Below are positions 1-11,879 of a DNA stretch of 64,000 nucleotides, in pieces; position 1 is the stretch's first letter, and each line of letters opens with the position of its first letter. The DNA is from Kalmusia sp. IMI 367209 (taxonomy: Eukaryota > Ascomycota > Dothideomycetes > Pleosporales > Didymosphaeriaceae), in NCBI GenBank assembly GCA_027946365.1, contig JAPEUQ010000020.1, positions 1 through 64,000 of the forward strand. The letters run 5' to 3'. The translations under genes were made by a program, and so were the position numbers. The notes below the pieces were generated by a model that saw nothing but the letters and a program-made list of their open reading frames with translations, was not told the DNA's origin and did no database searches.

Positions 1-215
1 TTTCTAAAGTCCCTTAGTTTTCTAAAGTCTTTTAGTTTCCTAAAGTCTCTTAGTTTCCTAAAGTCTTTTAGTTTCCTAAAGTCTTTTAGTTTTCTAAAGT
101 CTTTTAGTTTCCTAAAGTCTTTTAGTTTTCTAAAGTCTTTTAGTTTCCTAAAGTCTTTTAGTTTTCTAGAGTCTTTTAGTTTTCTAGAGTACCTTAGTTT
201 TCTAGAGTCTTTTAA
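1..215. repeat. Tandem array of about 18-bp AT-rich units
   Basis: About eleven head-to-tail copies of a unit close to TAGTTTCCTAAAGTCTTT, varying at one or two positions (TTTCC/TTTTC, AAAGT/AGAGT). The array starts at the window edge, so its left limit is unknown. It fades into AT-rich sequence near position 215. Confidence 0.85.
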
Positions 216-1199
216 TTTTATTAAATATTATAGTTTTATAATATCTCTTATATTTTAGTTTTTTATTATTTATAAAACTTTTTATTAATTCTTTATATAT
301 TTTATTTTTCATATTTTCATTTTTAGTTTAAAATATTTTTTTATTTATTTTAATTTTCCTAATTTTTTATATATAAATAGAATATATATCTAACTTTTTT
401 AAACTTTTTTTTATATCATTTATATATTTTTAGTATATACTTTTAACTTTTATATTTTACTTATTTTAATATTACATTATTTATTTAATATAAAGTCTAT
501 TAAGATTTATACTATATATTTTATTATACTATTTATTTTATTATATTATATAATTTATTATACTAACGTTATATATTTTATTATATTATATATTCTATTA
601 TACTTTATATTTTATTTATTATTAAATTATATTCTCTTTTATTAATTTTTATATTAATTATACTATATATATTATCAATTCTTAAAACATTATATATACT
701 ATAAAGAATAGTAAACTATAAAGATAATAGTAATTATATTCTACTTTTTAACTTAAATAATTTTAGAAAAATATTAATAGTAAAGATAATATATAATCTT
801 AAAATTATAAATTAATATTATTACTTTTTATCTTTAGTTTAATTTTATATATATTTATTAATTAAATTTAATTTTAAGATTATTATGCTAGATTATAAAC
901 TAAGACTAAGTATATATTTTAGTTAAAAGTTATTTAATTTATTATACTTAGTTTTACTATACTATAGAAAAGAATATATATTTAAATAATATTTTTATTA
1001 TTTATTATTTTAAAGATAAACTTAAATTATTACTATTTAATATTAAAATATTAGTATCTATTTAATGTTTAATTTTCTAGAGTTTCTCTTTAAAATAGTA
1101 CTATTTATTTATTATTCTTTACTAGAGTAGACTTTTCATTTATTAATACTTTATACCCTATTCTAATATGTATAGTTAATACTAAACCTCTACTATACT

Positions 1200-1860
1200 T
1201 TATAGTTTATGGGAGAGTATAAGAGACTACGAAAGGCTATATAATATAAGAGACTATAAGAGGTTAGAAGAGACTATAAGTTACTATACTATATAATAGA
1301 CTATTAGAGACTATACTATATAGTAGACTATGAGAGACTATATAATATATAAGACTATAAAAGATTATAAAAGACTATGAGAGACTGTAAGAGACTATAT
1401 AATATATAAGACTATAAAAGATTATAAGAGACTATAATAGACTATATAATATATAAGACTATAAAAGATTATAAAAGACTATGAGAGACTGTAAGAGACT
1501 ATATAATATATAAGACTATAAAAGATTATAAGAGACTATAATAGACTATATAATATATAAGATTATAAAAGACTATAAGAGACTATAAGAGACTATATAA
1601 TATATAAGACTATAAATGATTATAAAAGACTATAAGAGACTATAAGACACTATAAGAGACTATAAGAGACTACATAATATATAAGACTATAAAAGACTAT
1701 GAGAGACTATAAGAGACTATGAGAGACTATAAGAGACTATGAGAGACTATGAGAGACTATATAATATATAAGACTATGAGAGACTATAAGAGAGTATATA
1801 ATATAAGAGACTATAAGAGGCTATGAGAGAGTATATACTATGAGAGACTATAAGACATGT
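1200..1860. repeat. Tandem array built on AGACTATAAG
   Basis: About 650 bp of imperfect tandem repeats made of a 10-bp core close to AGACTATAAG, interspersed with longer units ending in TATATAATATATA. A related array in the opposite orientation (CTTATAGTCT units) occurs around 13240-13400. The core is what a palindrome such as AGTCTACGGTAGACT would decay toward under C-to-T and G-to-A mutation. Confidence 0.8.
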
Positions 1861-2159
1861 ATGAGATTTTATAGTAGTATAGTAAAGTATTAAATCTAAT
1901 AGATAGAAAAAATGTAAACTTAACTAAAAAGGAATAAATAAAATATTATTTATATTTTTTTTAATAATAATATTATTAGAAAAGAGATAAAGAAAGTTTA
2001 ATCTAAAAGTAAAATAGACAGATACTATATAGTAGTATAAATTATAGAAATTACGTAGACTACTATATTATTATTTTTTTTTTAAATTAAACTTATAGAA
2101 CCTCTATCTTATAGTTATTATTTAATTTAAATTATATAAACCTTCTATATTAGTAGTCC

Positions 2160-2330
2160 TAGATTAGATCTTTCTTTCATGTTAAGATCATGCACAGACT
2201 GGGGAAATCCTGAGTTGATATAGTGATCATCTATAAGCATACACGAATAAGCTTGGCAGCCATATGGCTGCCGTGTCGTCCTGACCCTAATATATATATA
2301 TATAGGAGGTATGGGGCTATTTATCAGGGG
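2160..2330. repeat. Dispersed repeat copy (GATCATGCACAG family)
   Basis: Contains AAGATCATGCACAGACTGGG followed by GTTGATATAGTG and then AGCTTGGCAGCCATATGGC. The same three blocks in the same order recur at 44830-45110, with partial copies near 12230, 30770, 32290, 35480, 39070, 44590 and 48600. I do not recognise the family; it could be an LTR remnant or a non-coding element. Confidence 0.6.
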
Positions 2331-2600
2331 GAGCGTGAACACTATTACTTAGGACCATGCGAATTGAGTGCGGGGGAAAGAATAAAAATAGAAAATAAAA
2401 ACGAAAGGTGGGGGATGCATTCGCGGTAATCTGGCTAGTTTCGGTGGCACGGGTTCTCGAAATAGAAACCGCATGACTACGCAACTCGACGGCACCAGTC
2501 ACGCAACGTATTTTCATTCCCTTCCTTCCATATCCTTATTCTACTGCCTTTCTCCACGGCGTCCCACGCAACGGGTTCTTCCTCCCAGCATCCCTACTTT

Positions 2601-3962
2601 ATGGCTCTACTGGCGCAGCTACCGGTAGAGGTGCTACGTACCATTCTCCTTCGACTACCCTCCGGTGCCGCGCTCGCGTTCATACTCACCTGTCGTTACA
2701 TCCACGATGCATGCGATGACTGGACTACGTGGCGGGACCTCATAGCTGCTCAGCGAACGCTGGCAGATGCTTACCACACCTTCTTACGTTACCGTACCAA
2801 GCGAGATGGATGGAAGCGCTACGTGGTTGCCGACGCCTTGGCCAACCAGCTCAGACCACTAGATAGTAAGGATGTAGAGAGGTGGCTCCCGCACGTGATT
2901 GCATTGCAACGTACGTCCCTCCTAGCACAGGAAAGGTGGTAGCCAGACAGGACGCCATTACTAATGATCTACCTTGTGTTTATAGATCCGGTACTTGCGT
3001 CGATCGACGTCCCCTTCCTCCTTCAGCTGTGTGAGGCCATCTGTAGCGCCCCGATCGTCTCTGGCCACGACGTCGACCCCGAAAGTCAAGCCGTATCAAC
3101 CTTCCCTCTCAACCCGAGCCGAACTGAGGACACCCATACCTGGCGCATCGCGCAGGCGGCAGGCTTCTGTCTGTCCGTGCGGCTACTTGCGGACCCTCCG
3201 CCTCTCGCAGGGACGGAGCCACCCTGCCTCCCCCTCCGATCCGTTCAGTGGTTTCGTCTTACCGACTATCGCGGACTCGACGTGGGAAGTAGAGACCCTA
3301 TTCATCATCTGGTCATGCTTCACGCGCTTGCCAATCGAGTCGTCGGACTGTTTTACCAGGCACTCCGCTGGGGGCTCGCCAATGATGGCATGTGTACTAC
3401 GAGTCGTGCTGGGCTTATACTACCGCCGACCATTTTTTCGCTTCCATTACCCATGCTCTGCGCGCCACCTATGCCCTTTACTCCAGATGGTCTTACGCGC
3501 TTTAGCACGTGCCACCTCGCCACGATGACCGACCCTAGCTTCTTCGTAGACGACGAGTGGACAGGGTATACCAGCTCAGGCGGAGGACCGAAGACGCTTT
3601 TCAGTGGAGTAGGGGGCGACAATGTTGACGTATCGTTCAACCGCCTGGATGAGCTTCCCAACGATGAATACCCCTTTCGGGTGGAACGGGTGATACGCTT
3701 TCGACTGGTGCGAGAATGGGATGGGGGTGATAAGTACCTGCTGCAGTCAAACTGCTTCCAGACACAGGGTAACCTGAATATCCTTAGGGTGACGGTGCAT
3801 AGAGCGACTGGACATTTGAAGATTGCGCACAACTATCCTCCTCAGTCGAGCTGGGCGGTGCTAGATGCAGTCATGACGCCCTTTGGCATCGTTGAGGCGG
3901 TACATCCGCAAGGTTATTGGTCATGGTTTTGGAAGTGTAAGTGGTCGGGAGGAAGAGCATGA
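2601..3962 (+). CDS. F-box domain protein (two exons)
   Basis: Predicted protein of 428 residues from exons 2601-2910 and 2986-3962. The intron, 2911-2985, starts GTACGT, carries CTAAT and ends TATAG. Residues 4-50 read like an F-box (LPVEVLRTILLRLP, then a Cys-Arg pair and a late Trp), the segment that would bind Skp1 in an SCF ubiquitin ligase; F-box proteins supply substrate choice. The rest has no repeat or motif I recognise, so the target is unknown. The start codon is the first Met directly before the F-box. The next gene lies on the opposite strand. The main uncertainty is whether short introns remain hidden in exon 2. Confidence 0.7.
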
Positions 3963-4200
3963 TGTCTTTGGTAGGCATTGGAAGAGTAGAAGTGATCACC
4001 GGCTAGGTAGGTGCCGAGCGTTCAGGGCGTCTAGCTAGCACGTGAGAGAAAGATTCCCAATCACCCTCAGCCTGCTCCTGACCTTCCATAGATCCTACGC
4101 CGACCCTAGTAGATGCTACTCCCTGATCTAATATCTCCCCCTTCCTCCTCTCGCCTTTCCTAGTCACTGCGATTTATGATATGAGAGCCATGCTAGAACC

Positions 4201-4795
4201 CTACTCAGGTGGGGCGCCTGTGATCCACGCAATCCATGATAATTCTGACCAGGTTTTTGTTGGATGCGCTGCACTATTGATTGTTGGGTTCGTTGCGGTT
4301 ATGTAGCCCGCGCAGGCGGCACTACAGCTGCTGACCATCGCGCTAAACATGTCACTCAGCTCTATCGACGAACTGTGAGGAAGGTCTATACGTACACTGA
4401 GAACGAATTGAAGCGATGGGTGGGTACGAAGCCTCTCCGTAGCACAAAGGATGTTCCTAGGACGGTAGCTGCCTGGGCAGTGGCACACACTTGCTGCACG
4501 TATATTAGCAGGTAAGTACGTAAGCGCGACGTCTTGCTCGTATACGTACACACGCGTGACTTAGCTTAATATCTTGCCAGGCTAGGACGCGCTTCTCCAG
4601 CTTATTCTCTCCGGCGTGCTTCATCTGGTGTAGCACAAGCGCCGGTGGTGTTGGCGTCGCAATGGTGATGATTCTGCCAGGCGAGGTGGTAGCTTCGCTC
4701 GTGCCAGCAGCTGCACTCGGGGTGGTAAGGAGGAGTGGGGTGCAATAGCCAATCGCCAGATGCACAGCTACTAATAGGCTGATGAGGAACTTCAT
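4201..4795 (-). CDS. Small secreted cysteine-containing protein (spliced)
   Basis: The minus strand starts at ATG 4795 with a convincing signal peptide (MKFLISLLVAVHLAIGYC), so the product should be secreted. The first frame runs to about 4520. A second frame ending at 4201 continues with a Cys-rich stretch (SVCHCPGSY and SSCSAAC). An intron using GTACGT, GTGTAC or GTATAC at about 4535-4550 and ending GTGCAG joins the two; the exact donor is ambiguous. The mature protein would be roughly 140 residues with about seven cysteines. No family is recognised. Size, secretion and position beside RIP-affected DNA resemble effector candidates of plant-associated fungi, but that is inference. Confidence 0.5.
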
Positions 4796-4927
4796 GGCAG
4801 CGTTTTACCCTAAAACAGACGCCGTTATTCGTAAGGTTGACAAGATAGTAGGTGGATACTTGAAAAGGGTGATCAGGTGGAACGGACCGGATGTGATGAT
4901 GAGAAGTATGGTGGAATGGGATGCACA

Positions 4928-5797
4928 TGTATCCGTCAAGGAGGCAACATATTGGCTTTTATACACGAACCTATAATCCATAAGGTAACCGCCTGGCTCA
5001 TGGTGAGGTTGCTGCTTCTTGTGCGACACTAGACGTGTGTAAGACACGGTAGATGGCAGACGGAGTCTGGGGTGTTAAGGTGTAGGCGGCGCGGTGCAGA
5101 AGTTGGTGTGGTGGTGATTAGGATGTTGCTAGGCGTTTATGTAGGAGGTCTGTCCATCCTGGTAGATGTAGAAGCCTATGACGGTGCTGCTAGCTTACGG
5201 CGTGCTGTGGTGAACTGGGGTGGACGCAGTCCTCACGTTCTGCATGTATGGGAAGATTTCGTGAGAACGACATCCTGTCACTACATGCACTATGCCTCTG
5301 AAGATGTAAGTCCTCTCTAGACGACCCGTCGCCCTCAGGTTCATGAGTATAGATGCTGGTGGATAAAGTATACCTCGCGTCGGCGGTTCCTGCACCAAAC
5401 TCAAATATAAGCGTAAGCTACTACCGCCCTCTCATCACAACGCCAAAGGATGAGGTTTGAGATTAGGGGAGGCGGCGTGGTGTAGACAAGGAGGCGGCGT
5501 GGTGTAGCTAAGGAGGCGGCGTTGGATACTGGATGGCATCATGGCTACTCGTGGCCGTTTCAAGAGAAGAGAACACGTATGTTGGAGCGGTCGTGGAATC
5601 TTCTGTCTGGTAGCGGCGCTCCCTTATGGAAGGGGGTTGGTCTAAGTCGCATGCCTATAAATATGATATGCTCGCTCCCACCCCTCCCAGCCAAAGCCCA
5701 CACAGCCATCGATATTTTCTCTTTTTACACTCTCCGCTTCCACCCTTCGTTGCCACCCCTACGCCCCTTGCCGTCGCATTGGACGCTCGATTTTAAA
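4928..5797. promoter_or_regulatory. Intergenic region and promoter of the downstream secreted-protein gene
   Basis: No convincing gene. Positions 5464-5525 hold three tandem copies of a 22-23-bp unit containing GGAGGCGGCGTGGTGTAG. A TATA-like element (CCTATAAATATG) lies at about 5653-5666, some 135 bp before the next start codon, followed by a long CT-rich stretch typical of fungal core promoters. Confidence 0.45.
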
Positions 5798-6360
5798 ATG
5801 CTTCTCCACGCAGCTGCTATCACGTCTTCCCTTCTTCCTCTTCTCCTCTCCCTCCCCCTAGCGTCTGCCAAATGCTACAAGGACACAATTCAGAACGCTG
5901 ATACGCAATTTGCACTAGATCACGTCTACGACACCGCAGCATTCCTACAGGGTAACCTGGCAAATGGTCAGCAACGTGGACTGTGCGTCTCCGACACCTC
6001 CGTCGGAAATCAGTGGTATTTTGGCATACACAATGGAAAGGACACGGCTACGGACGTCACCAAAGAGGACATTGATAAGTACCTACGCAGGGAGCTGAAT
6101 GGCTGCGGGAAGAACGGGGGACACCGCGATGAAGACGACGTAACCTTCATGTATGTATTCTTACGGATGAAGACTTTCCATCATGGCTGGGGAAGCTAAT
6201 CTTGATATCTCCTCGCAGTGCTGATCCGGGCAACGGCATTTGTGTCGACTCGGTGTACATTGGGCAACATCCACGCCAACGAAGAAAGGTGGCAAGTCAG
6301 GGTGGTAAGGTCATCTTCATCCCTATCTCGGGAGGCCCTGTTCCTACCCGACCGGAATAG
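5798..6360 (+). CDS. Small secreted protein, 164 residues (two exons)
   Basis: Exons 5798-6150 and 6219-6360 join to 164 codons plus stop. The intron, 6151-6218, starts GTATGT, has GCTAAT and ends CGCAG. The start codon follows AAA and begins a clear signal peptide of about 22 residues ending LPLASAKC. The mature protein has four cysteines (at the new N-terminus, in GLCVSD, GCGKNG and GICVD) and no transmembrane segment, so it is probably exported with two disulfides. I do not recognise a family. It could be an effector or a cell-wall-associated protein; the sequence does not say which. The clean splice and balanced codon use suggest it is functional. Confidence 0.65.
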
Positions 6361-6808
6361 GGGAGTACGTGGACAAGATTTGGCCAGTTCATTATGCGGC
6401 GTGATTCTTACTAGAGGGTGGTGGTAGATAGGCCATTGTTTAATCTCATTGCCATTGTTTTTCCTTTCTATACGCGTTGTCGTTTCAATACCCCGACCAG
6501 CAGGGAAGTGATACATGAGAACGTTTAAGCAACGGCCCCCAAAACTATAGAGCCATCTAGGGTCACATGGTAGATCGGAGAAGTAGTCTAAGGAGAAACA
6601 CCAGCGCATGCCTGTGGCGAGGTTGAAACTTCACGTGGGGATGCGGCGTAGCAATTGGCTATTAAGAAGACGTGTCTCTCCGTAGCTACCGCCTGTATAC
6701 CATCATTCTATCTCCTTGCGGGGCCTAGGTCCATCCCAAGCCATCTCCTGCACGTCGTATTTCCCCTTCTCTCCTCTCGTCGCTAGCCTGTCACTTTGGT
6801 GGGACGTT
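6361..6808. other. Intergenic, no feature recognised
   Basis: Between the secreted-protein gene and the DUF3431 gene I see only short frames that shadow one another. The last 100 bp are CT-rich and probably contain the promoter of the next gene. Confidence 0.4.
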
Positions 6809-8925
6809 ATGGAGACTTACCCTTGCCACCTATCCGATGGCGCTGCACGCTGGAGGCAGCTCATCTGGGTGGTAAGCGCAGCCACATCCTTATCCAGCTC
6901 CAGGTATCTTTTGGTGGATCTGGGCCTATACTACCCGTTCCACCTACACCTACTTCAGCTGAGCGCGGCCGCCATGATGTATATACTACGCCTGGCCATC
7001 TACCGCCGGGCTCATCCTCAACTGCAACCTTATAAAGATACCCAGCTAAGCTTCCCTCTTCGTGTGTTCCTGTCTGGAGCGGTAGCCATCTCTGGGACGC
7101 TGGTCATCCAGACTATACTACACCTCCCCAACCTAGCTACAGTTGCTATGCTATCGGTACGTTTTGCTGAAAACCCCCAAAAAATAAAGAATAAAGATAG
7201 GGAAAAGAAAAGAGTTCTATCGTAAAGACGTATCTAATGCTGGCTAGATGGTTAGTTATGTCTCAGAGCAACTCGCCATCCGGATCGGCGGTGCCTCAAG
7301 GATAAGTCTTCCAAAGGAGTCTACCTACCTGTTACTCCTCCTTGGCCTTTGCTCGGGTATGCTTCTCTACGGAGACTACAGACTAACGACGTTGGGCCTG
7401 GGCTGCGCCCTTCCTGCTGCGCTTCTTTTTGGGACCACCCCTATATACCTATCAAGAGGACGATCGACATGACCGCCGTTTCCCACTCCACTCCGTGCTA
7501 TTCTATGGCTGGGGTCTGGCCGTGACAGGATGCTTCGCGTTGCGTCAGGAGAAAGGCTTCCTGGCTGCCTTGCAAGGCCTGGATGGTACGCGGACAGCCT
7601 ATCTCCTAGGTAATATGGTCTCTTCTGCGATCGCCATTAACCTGGGAAGATCTACTCTCGTACCTATCCCCGCCCCTCAATGTGGCCAGGATCGCATGCT
7701 AGCCATGCTTGCGCTCACTGGTTGTACAGGCTGTTTCTCAATCCTCCTGCTCCAGCGGTCCTACACCACCCGCCTTCAGCTAGGTGCCTATGGCGGAGCG
7801 ATGGTGGTGCTTGGGCGCCTATGGTGGCTACAGAAACAGCTGGACGCACCTCTCAAGTACGCGCATCAGCTTTCCCCGGCCCTTCCCACGGTAGAAACGT
7901 CCCCGTGCGGCGGCGGCGGCGGCGGCGGCGCAGGAGCAGGCGGCGTAGACCACCACCGCGCCACACCAACGCCGGGAGAGTCTGAGAGGAACTCATTTTC
8001 GAACTGGCCCCTTGCCTCTACTCTCCTTCGCATCCTTCCGGTAGGGGCGATCTTGACTGTATGGGTCGTGTTCATCACTTTGAACTTCGCGTCTAGCAGC
8101 AGTGCCCTTAACGCTCACCATCCCACTCCTAGCCTAGACTCCACATTCCACCCACATGCCGCGGTGGACGTGGTCATCAGCATGTACGACGAGTCGCTAG
8201 AAAGCGTTGCTTCTTTGATTTCTTCCCTTCGAGACATCCCTGCCCTCTCTGGTGCACAGGTACACGTATACACGAAGGCGACCCCTGCAAACCTAACCGC
8301 CATACAATACCAGACTAGCGCCTATAGGGTTGTTCAGCTTCCCAACGTAGGCCGGGAGGGTGAGACGTACCTATACCACATCCTGTCTCGCTGGAATCTC
8401 CTGGCCAAGCACACGTTGTTCGTTCAGGCTGGCATGCACAACAAAGAGGCCGTCCTCTCCCGCATACGGTTCTATTTTCATCCGCAGCGGACTGGGATGC
8501 TAAGCTTAGGTGTTGTCGGCCACAGCATCCTGTGCAACGGTACAGACCCGTGGGGATGGACTGATCACTCTGGTATCGTTCCGTACATATATGGTCACGT
8601 GTATCAGAGGCCATGCAAAAAGATACTCCTAAGCTATAAGGGCCAGTTCATCGTGTCGGCAGAGCGGATTCGTGGAATTAGCCAGCGGTTATACCGTGAG
8701 TTGCACGTAGCCATAGTTGATGAGGATAGTTGGGCACACAAGGAGCCATACCTACAGGGAAGGGAAGATAGCATGAGTGCGCCGGTGCTTGGGTACACGT
8801 TGGAGCGACTGTGGAACGTACTATTTCAGTGCTCAGATGCAGATGTCGCTTGGAAGTGTCCCAGTCTACTAAGTGGAACAAGAGAAGGAGGTAGCATCGG
8901 TGACTGTCAGTGCCTGGACAGGTAG
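6809..8925 (+). CDS. Multi-pass membrane protein with C-terminal DUF3431 domain
   Basis: Exon 1 is 6809-7156; the intron 7157-7247 (GTACGT...TCTAAT...GCTAG) joins in phase to 7248. Up to about 7450 the frame encodes several hydrophobic helices reminiscent of nucleotide-sugar or triose-phosphate transporters. The frame then shifts by one at about 7430-7460 and continues to 8925 with more helices, a poly-Gly stretch (about 7908-7935) and one further helix. From about 8160 it reads as DUF3431: VDVVISMYDESLESV, then LPNVGREGETYLYHILSRW, and a Cys-rich end CQCLDR. DUF3431 resembles glycosyltransferases and would probably face the Golgi or ER lumen, but no reaction is established. The frame change is a one-base error, a very short intron or a real lesion. 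Confidence 0.65.
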
Positions 8926-9548
8926 AAAGGAGAAGTTAAAGTCGATTAATCTATGCATCTCACGTCTTATGTTGCCTATGCTTGAGGCCTTGTTGCCAAG
9001 GTCTCTCCGGGGAAGTCGTAGCCACATCCTGAGAAGGAAGAAGAGACGACATAGGTGGATGACGGTAGCGCTGCTGTACGGTATTATGGACCCTATCGTC
9101 AGTCTCCTGAAACGTGGACTATACGACAGGTAGAAATCGTCCTATGCTAGCTTCGCCCCTCCTCTACGCCTCTGAAACGCCGCCCGCGCCCCACCGCCAG
9201 GTAAGACAAGACACGTAGAAAGAATAGAGATGCAAGCGCTAGAGTAGGCTACTATCTAGCCAGATGGTACCACGCGCGAGAAGTGTCTTGTATGCTAGCC
9301 CTGCGACGCGTTTGCGAACGGGTAGGTCATCGGCCCGCGCTACTCTCCGTCCCGCTCCCCTCGTGGCATTTCCAGTGCTCCATATCCTCAGAAATATCGA
9401 AGTAGATTCGAAGCATCACTCACAAGAGGACTCCACGCCTGCAGATAGCACGACAGCACGGTTTCTCCGGTCTACCCATTCCGCTTACGACGGCTTTACC
9501 TATTTCCGTGTTCTCATCTTGTCAACGGCATCATTGAAAGGATAGGCT
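8926..9548. other. Intergenic, no gene supported
   Basis: Short frames at 8873-9133 and 9264-9545 have neither a recognisable motif nor a splice context. This is probably the 3' region of the DUF3431 gene and the promoter of the next. Confidence 0.35.
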
Positions 9549-10085
9549 ATGTCCTCATCTAGCAGCACCCCTACAGGGTCCCAGATCATACCTACCGCCG
9601 GCGTGGACTTCGTCCCTCCCCCGCAAAAGCCTGGCCCTTCCGCAGCAGCAGTAGCTGGGTTTGTCACCATACTTGTGGCTTTTTTCCTTTGTGCGCTACT
9701 CCTGTTCCGATGTGCTTGCCAGCGCATACATAACCGATATCTAGCTACGCAACATGAATACCTCCCACCCGTACCAGAGAAGGATCACCTCATCCCTATC
9801 ATATCGAGATCCTCACCCAAGCGCGCTGCTGTAGAGCACGATGCGACCACGCCTAGCCACCCAGCCCAGGCCTACTCAAATCGATGTCATAGATCGTTCC
9901 TCATCTTTCGGGGTGTAGAAGCCCTGGCCTCCATCCCATCAGTTCGATCGGCGTCAACTGATCTCGAAAGTGCAAGGTCAAGAAGATCCAGCTTAGATGA
10001 GGAGAATGCCTGGCCCCAACCCTTACAAGGAAGCCTGGACCAGGCAGGACGACTTACCAGAGCAGCGGCGATGGTGCGGTTCTAG
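9549..10085 (+). CDS. Single-pass membrane protein, 178 residues
   Basis: An ATG-started frame encodes a Ser/Thr/Pro-rich N-terminus, one strong transmembrane helix at about residues 34-56 (AVAGFVTILVAFFLCALLLF), then Cys-Ala-Cys and a basic, Ser-rich tail. This matches the general plan of fungal single-pass proteins with a short outer domain and a cytoplasmic tail. No signal peptide precedes the helix in this frame. An upstream frame ending just before (9264-9545) could be a further exon, but I cannot place a splice. Function unknown. Confidence 0.5.
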   Translation: MSSSSSTPTGSQIIPTAGVDFVPPPQKPGPSAAAVAGFVTILVAFFLCALLLFRCACQRIHNRYLATQHEYLPPVPEKDHLIPIISRSSPKRAAVEHDATTPSHPAQAYSNRCHRSFLIFRGVEALASIPSVRSASTDLESARSRRSSLDEENAWPQPLQGSLDQAGRLTRAAAMVRF

Positions 10086-10407
10086 TGATTATAGTAGTTG
10101 GTACTCACGAACGACCTCGTGGTGGAGCTTCGTTGGCGCGGAACAGTTAGGAGAGGACCTAGGGCGTGGAATTGGCACAGGTCCTGGGCCGACAATAAAA
10201 TCGGTCAAAGCCGCAGCCTTTGGCCGCTCGACGCTGCAAAGTACCCCTACACAGAAAAGCCAGAGTGGAACACTAAATAGAGTAGTTGTTAATAGAACAT
10301 AGAAAGTCTGACCAAGAGGAAATTCCTATATAGTGTGTTGGTTGTATATTTGGTTCTCCCCCTCCACTATGTCTACGTCTGGTCCGACACAGGTGATCAC
10401 AATAAAG

Positions 10408-10468
10408 GTCTTCCTTTTTCTTCTCCTTCTTCTTCTTCTTCTTCTTCTTCTTTTTCTTTTTCTTTTTC
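10408..10468. repeat. TTC/TTTTTC microsatellite
   Basis: A CT-rich simple repeat of TTC units passing into TTTTTC units. The lysine-rich frame on the opposite strand is an artefact of the repeat. The rest of 10086-10803 shows no gene. Confidence 0.8.
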
Positions 10469-10803
10469 CGTGCAACACTAGGATGGTGCATTCAATGTAG
10501 ATAAAACGCTGTAGTAGCGTAACCTTATGGAGCTAAGAAAGTTATATCAAGTTTGATAGAATCAGAAAGGTTATGGAATCAAATAGAGTAATGACGATAT
10601 AGTAAATTAACAGAATGAGAAGAGTAATAAACATAACGAGTACTCGTTATAATTTTAAATTCCTCTATGGGAAAGTAGAGATAACCCTGCGCCATATCCC
10701 CCCTCCTACTAACCACCAATCCTCGCAAAGAAAGAAAAGAAAAAGTAAACAGAGACTTAAAGCTATACCCATCATAGTAAAACGTTAGTGTGATCTACTC
10801 ACT

Positions 10804-11834
10804 TCATATCACCTTAACTTGGTGCGTAGGTCTCGCGGTGATGCTTAACTCGTCTAGGCACCCTTTACATACGTTTGGTATGCTTAACATCTCCTCACTG
10901 ACTGCTTCGGCCACGGCAAAGAACCACACCAATGTCATATCCCAGTATCCTTCATCTCCTGGGTACGTTCCATCAGGACCCAGCCTATTTCTACCAATAC
11001 TTAGATATATATCAGCTAGTATGATGCGTTGTCCTTTGCTACGTCTCATATTGACGATGGCGCGGTATTTAGGGTTTACCACATTTCTAATGCGGTCGTC
11101 GCTTGCAGCGTCAGCGTTAGGTAAGAGTGTAGAGAGGACGATGGTCACGGAGTGGATCTGGCTAAAGAGCCTATCTAAGAGGTCGTTCATGCGCTCATCA
11201 ATCGTGTCTAGAGGGTCATACAAAGAATTACTGAGCGTATCATTCGTTCCGGTACTAATCCGTTGTCAGGCTTGCCAGTACGACAAGGGTAAGGCATGTC
11301 ATCAAGACTTACTTAATGAGTATGAGATTCGGTTGGAAGCGGACGTCCTGTTCAGCATATACAGCGACCTAATGGACCAGCGCACCTGGATGTCCCTCAT
11401 TCTCCTACGTCGTCATGCCTGTCAGTTCTCTATGCGTTTAGGTAACAAGGAATAGATACACGTACGTTATCTTTCATCCTACCAGACTGAACCGTCCCAA
11501 CCATATTGACGGCTAATCCTGCAAGTTATAGCAGATTGCGGAGGTGCTCTCGGTATCCATTACCATTACTAGAGCCCTTTCCATGCGTGATCGACGCACC
11601 GAGGGGGAGGATGCGTAGAGGGAATCGTTCAGACGCCTCGCGATTTGTAAGTATGTTTGGCGCAACTAACTCAGGACCTCGGTAGGCGACTTGTTCTGCA
11701 GCGTGAAGTCCAGTGGTCACCTCTATCGTAATAGGGACTGCGCTTGGTAGCGTGAGTAGCAGGATCAGGGTTGCTATGAGACTATGCATCTCTAGGGTAT
11801 CGTAGATCGAATCGCTTTCAAAGGGTGCGCTCAC
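10804..11834 (-). pseudogene. SGNH/GDSL-type hydrolase with two in-frame stops
   Basis: Read on the minus strand with introns at 11405-11465 (GTACGT...GTAG) and 11255-11312 (GTAAGT...TTAG), this gives a secreted SGNH hydrolase. It shows a signal peptide from Met at 11789, block I ILPLGASITHG, then VNMVGTVQSGRMKDN, the block III-like LILINTGTND across the second intron, and a C-terminal DGTYPGDEGYWDM in the place of block V (usually D-x-x-H, so the catalytic His looks replaced by Tyr). The frame is cut by TAA at 11526-11528 and TAG at 11369-11371. Both fit CAA/CAG mutated by C to T at CpA, the RIP signature. The gene is probably dead; otherwise readthrough would be needed. Confidence 0.65.
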
Positions 11835-11879
11835 TCCGTAGAGAACGAGAGTAGGTGGTTCATATAGGTGCCACTCCAG

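Larger units (their letters stand above)
1..2160. repeat. AT-rich, RIP-like block
   Basis: This stretch is almost pure A and T with very frequent TpA and no believable long reading frame. That is the expected outcome of repeat-induced point mutation (C to T, mainly at CpA) acting on an old repeated element in a filamentous ascomycete. The segment 2030-2150 resembles 13480-13600 in the same orientation, while 1167-1222 matches the reverse complement of about 13403-13447, so both AT-rich blocks contain pieces of the same ancestral repeats. I see no gene here. Confidence 0.8.

Noticed and set aside
1..215. Telomere or subtelomeric telomeric repeat
   Set aside because: The 18-bp unit does not contain TTAGGG, and it runs into a RIP-like block rather than to a chromosome end. 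The window edge is arbitrary.
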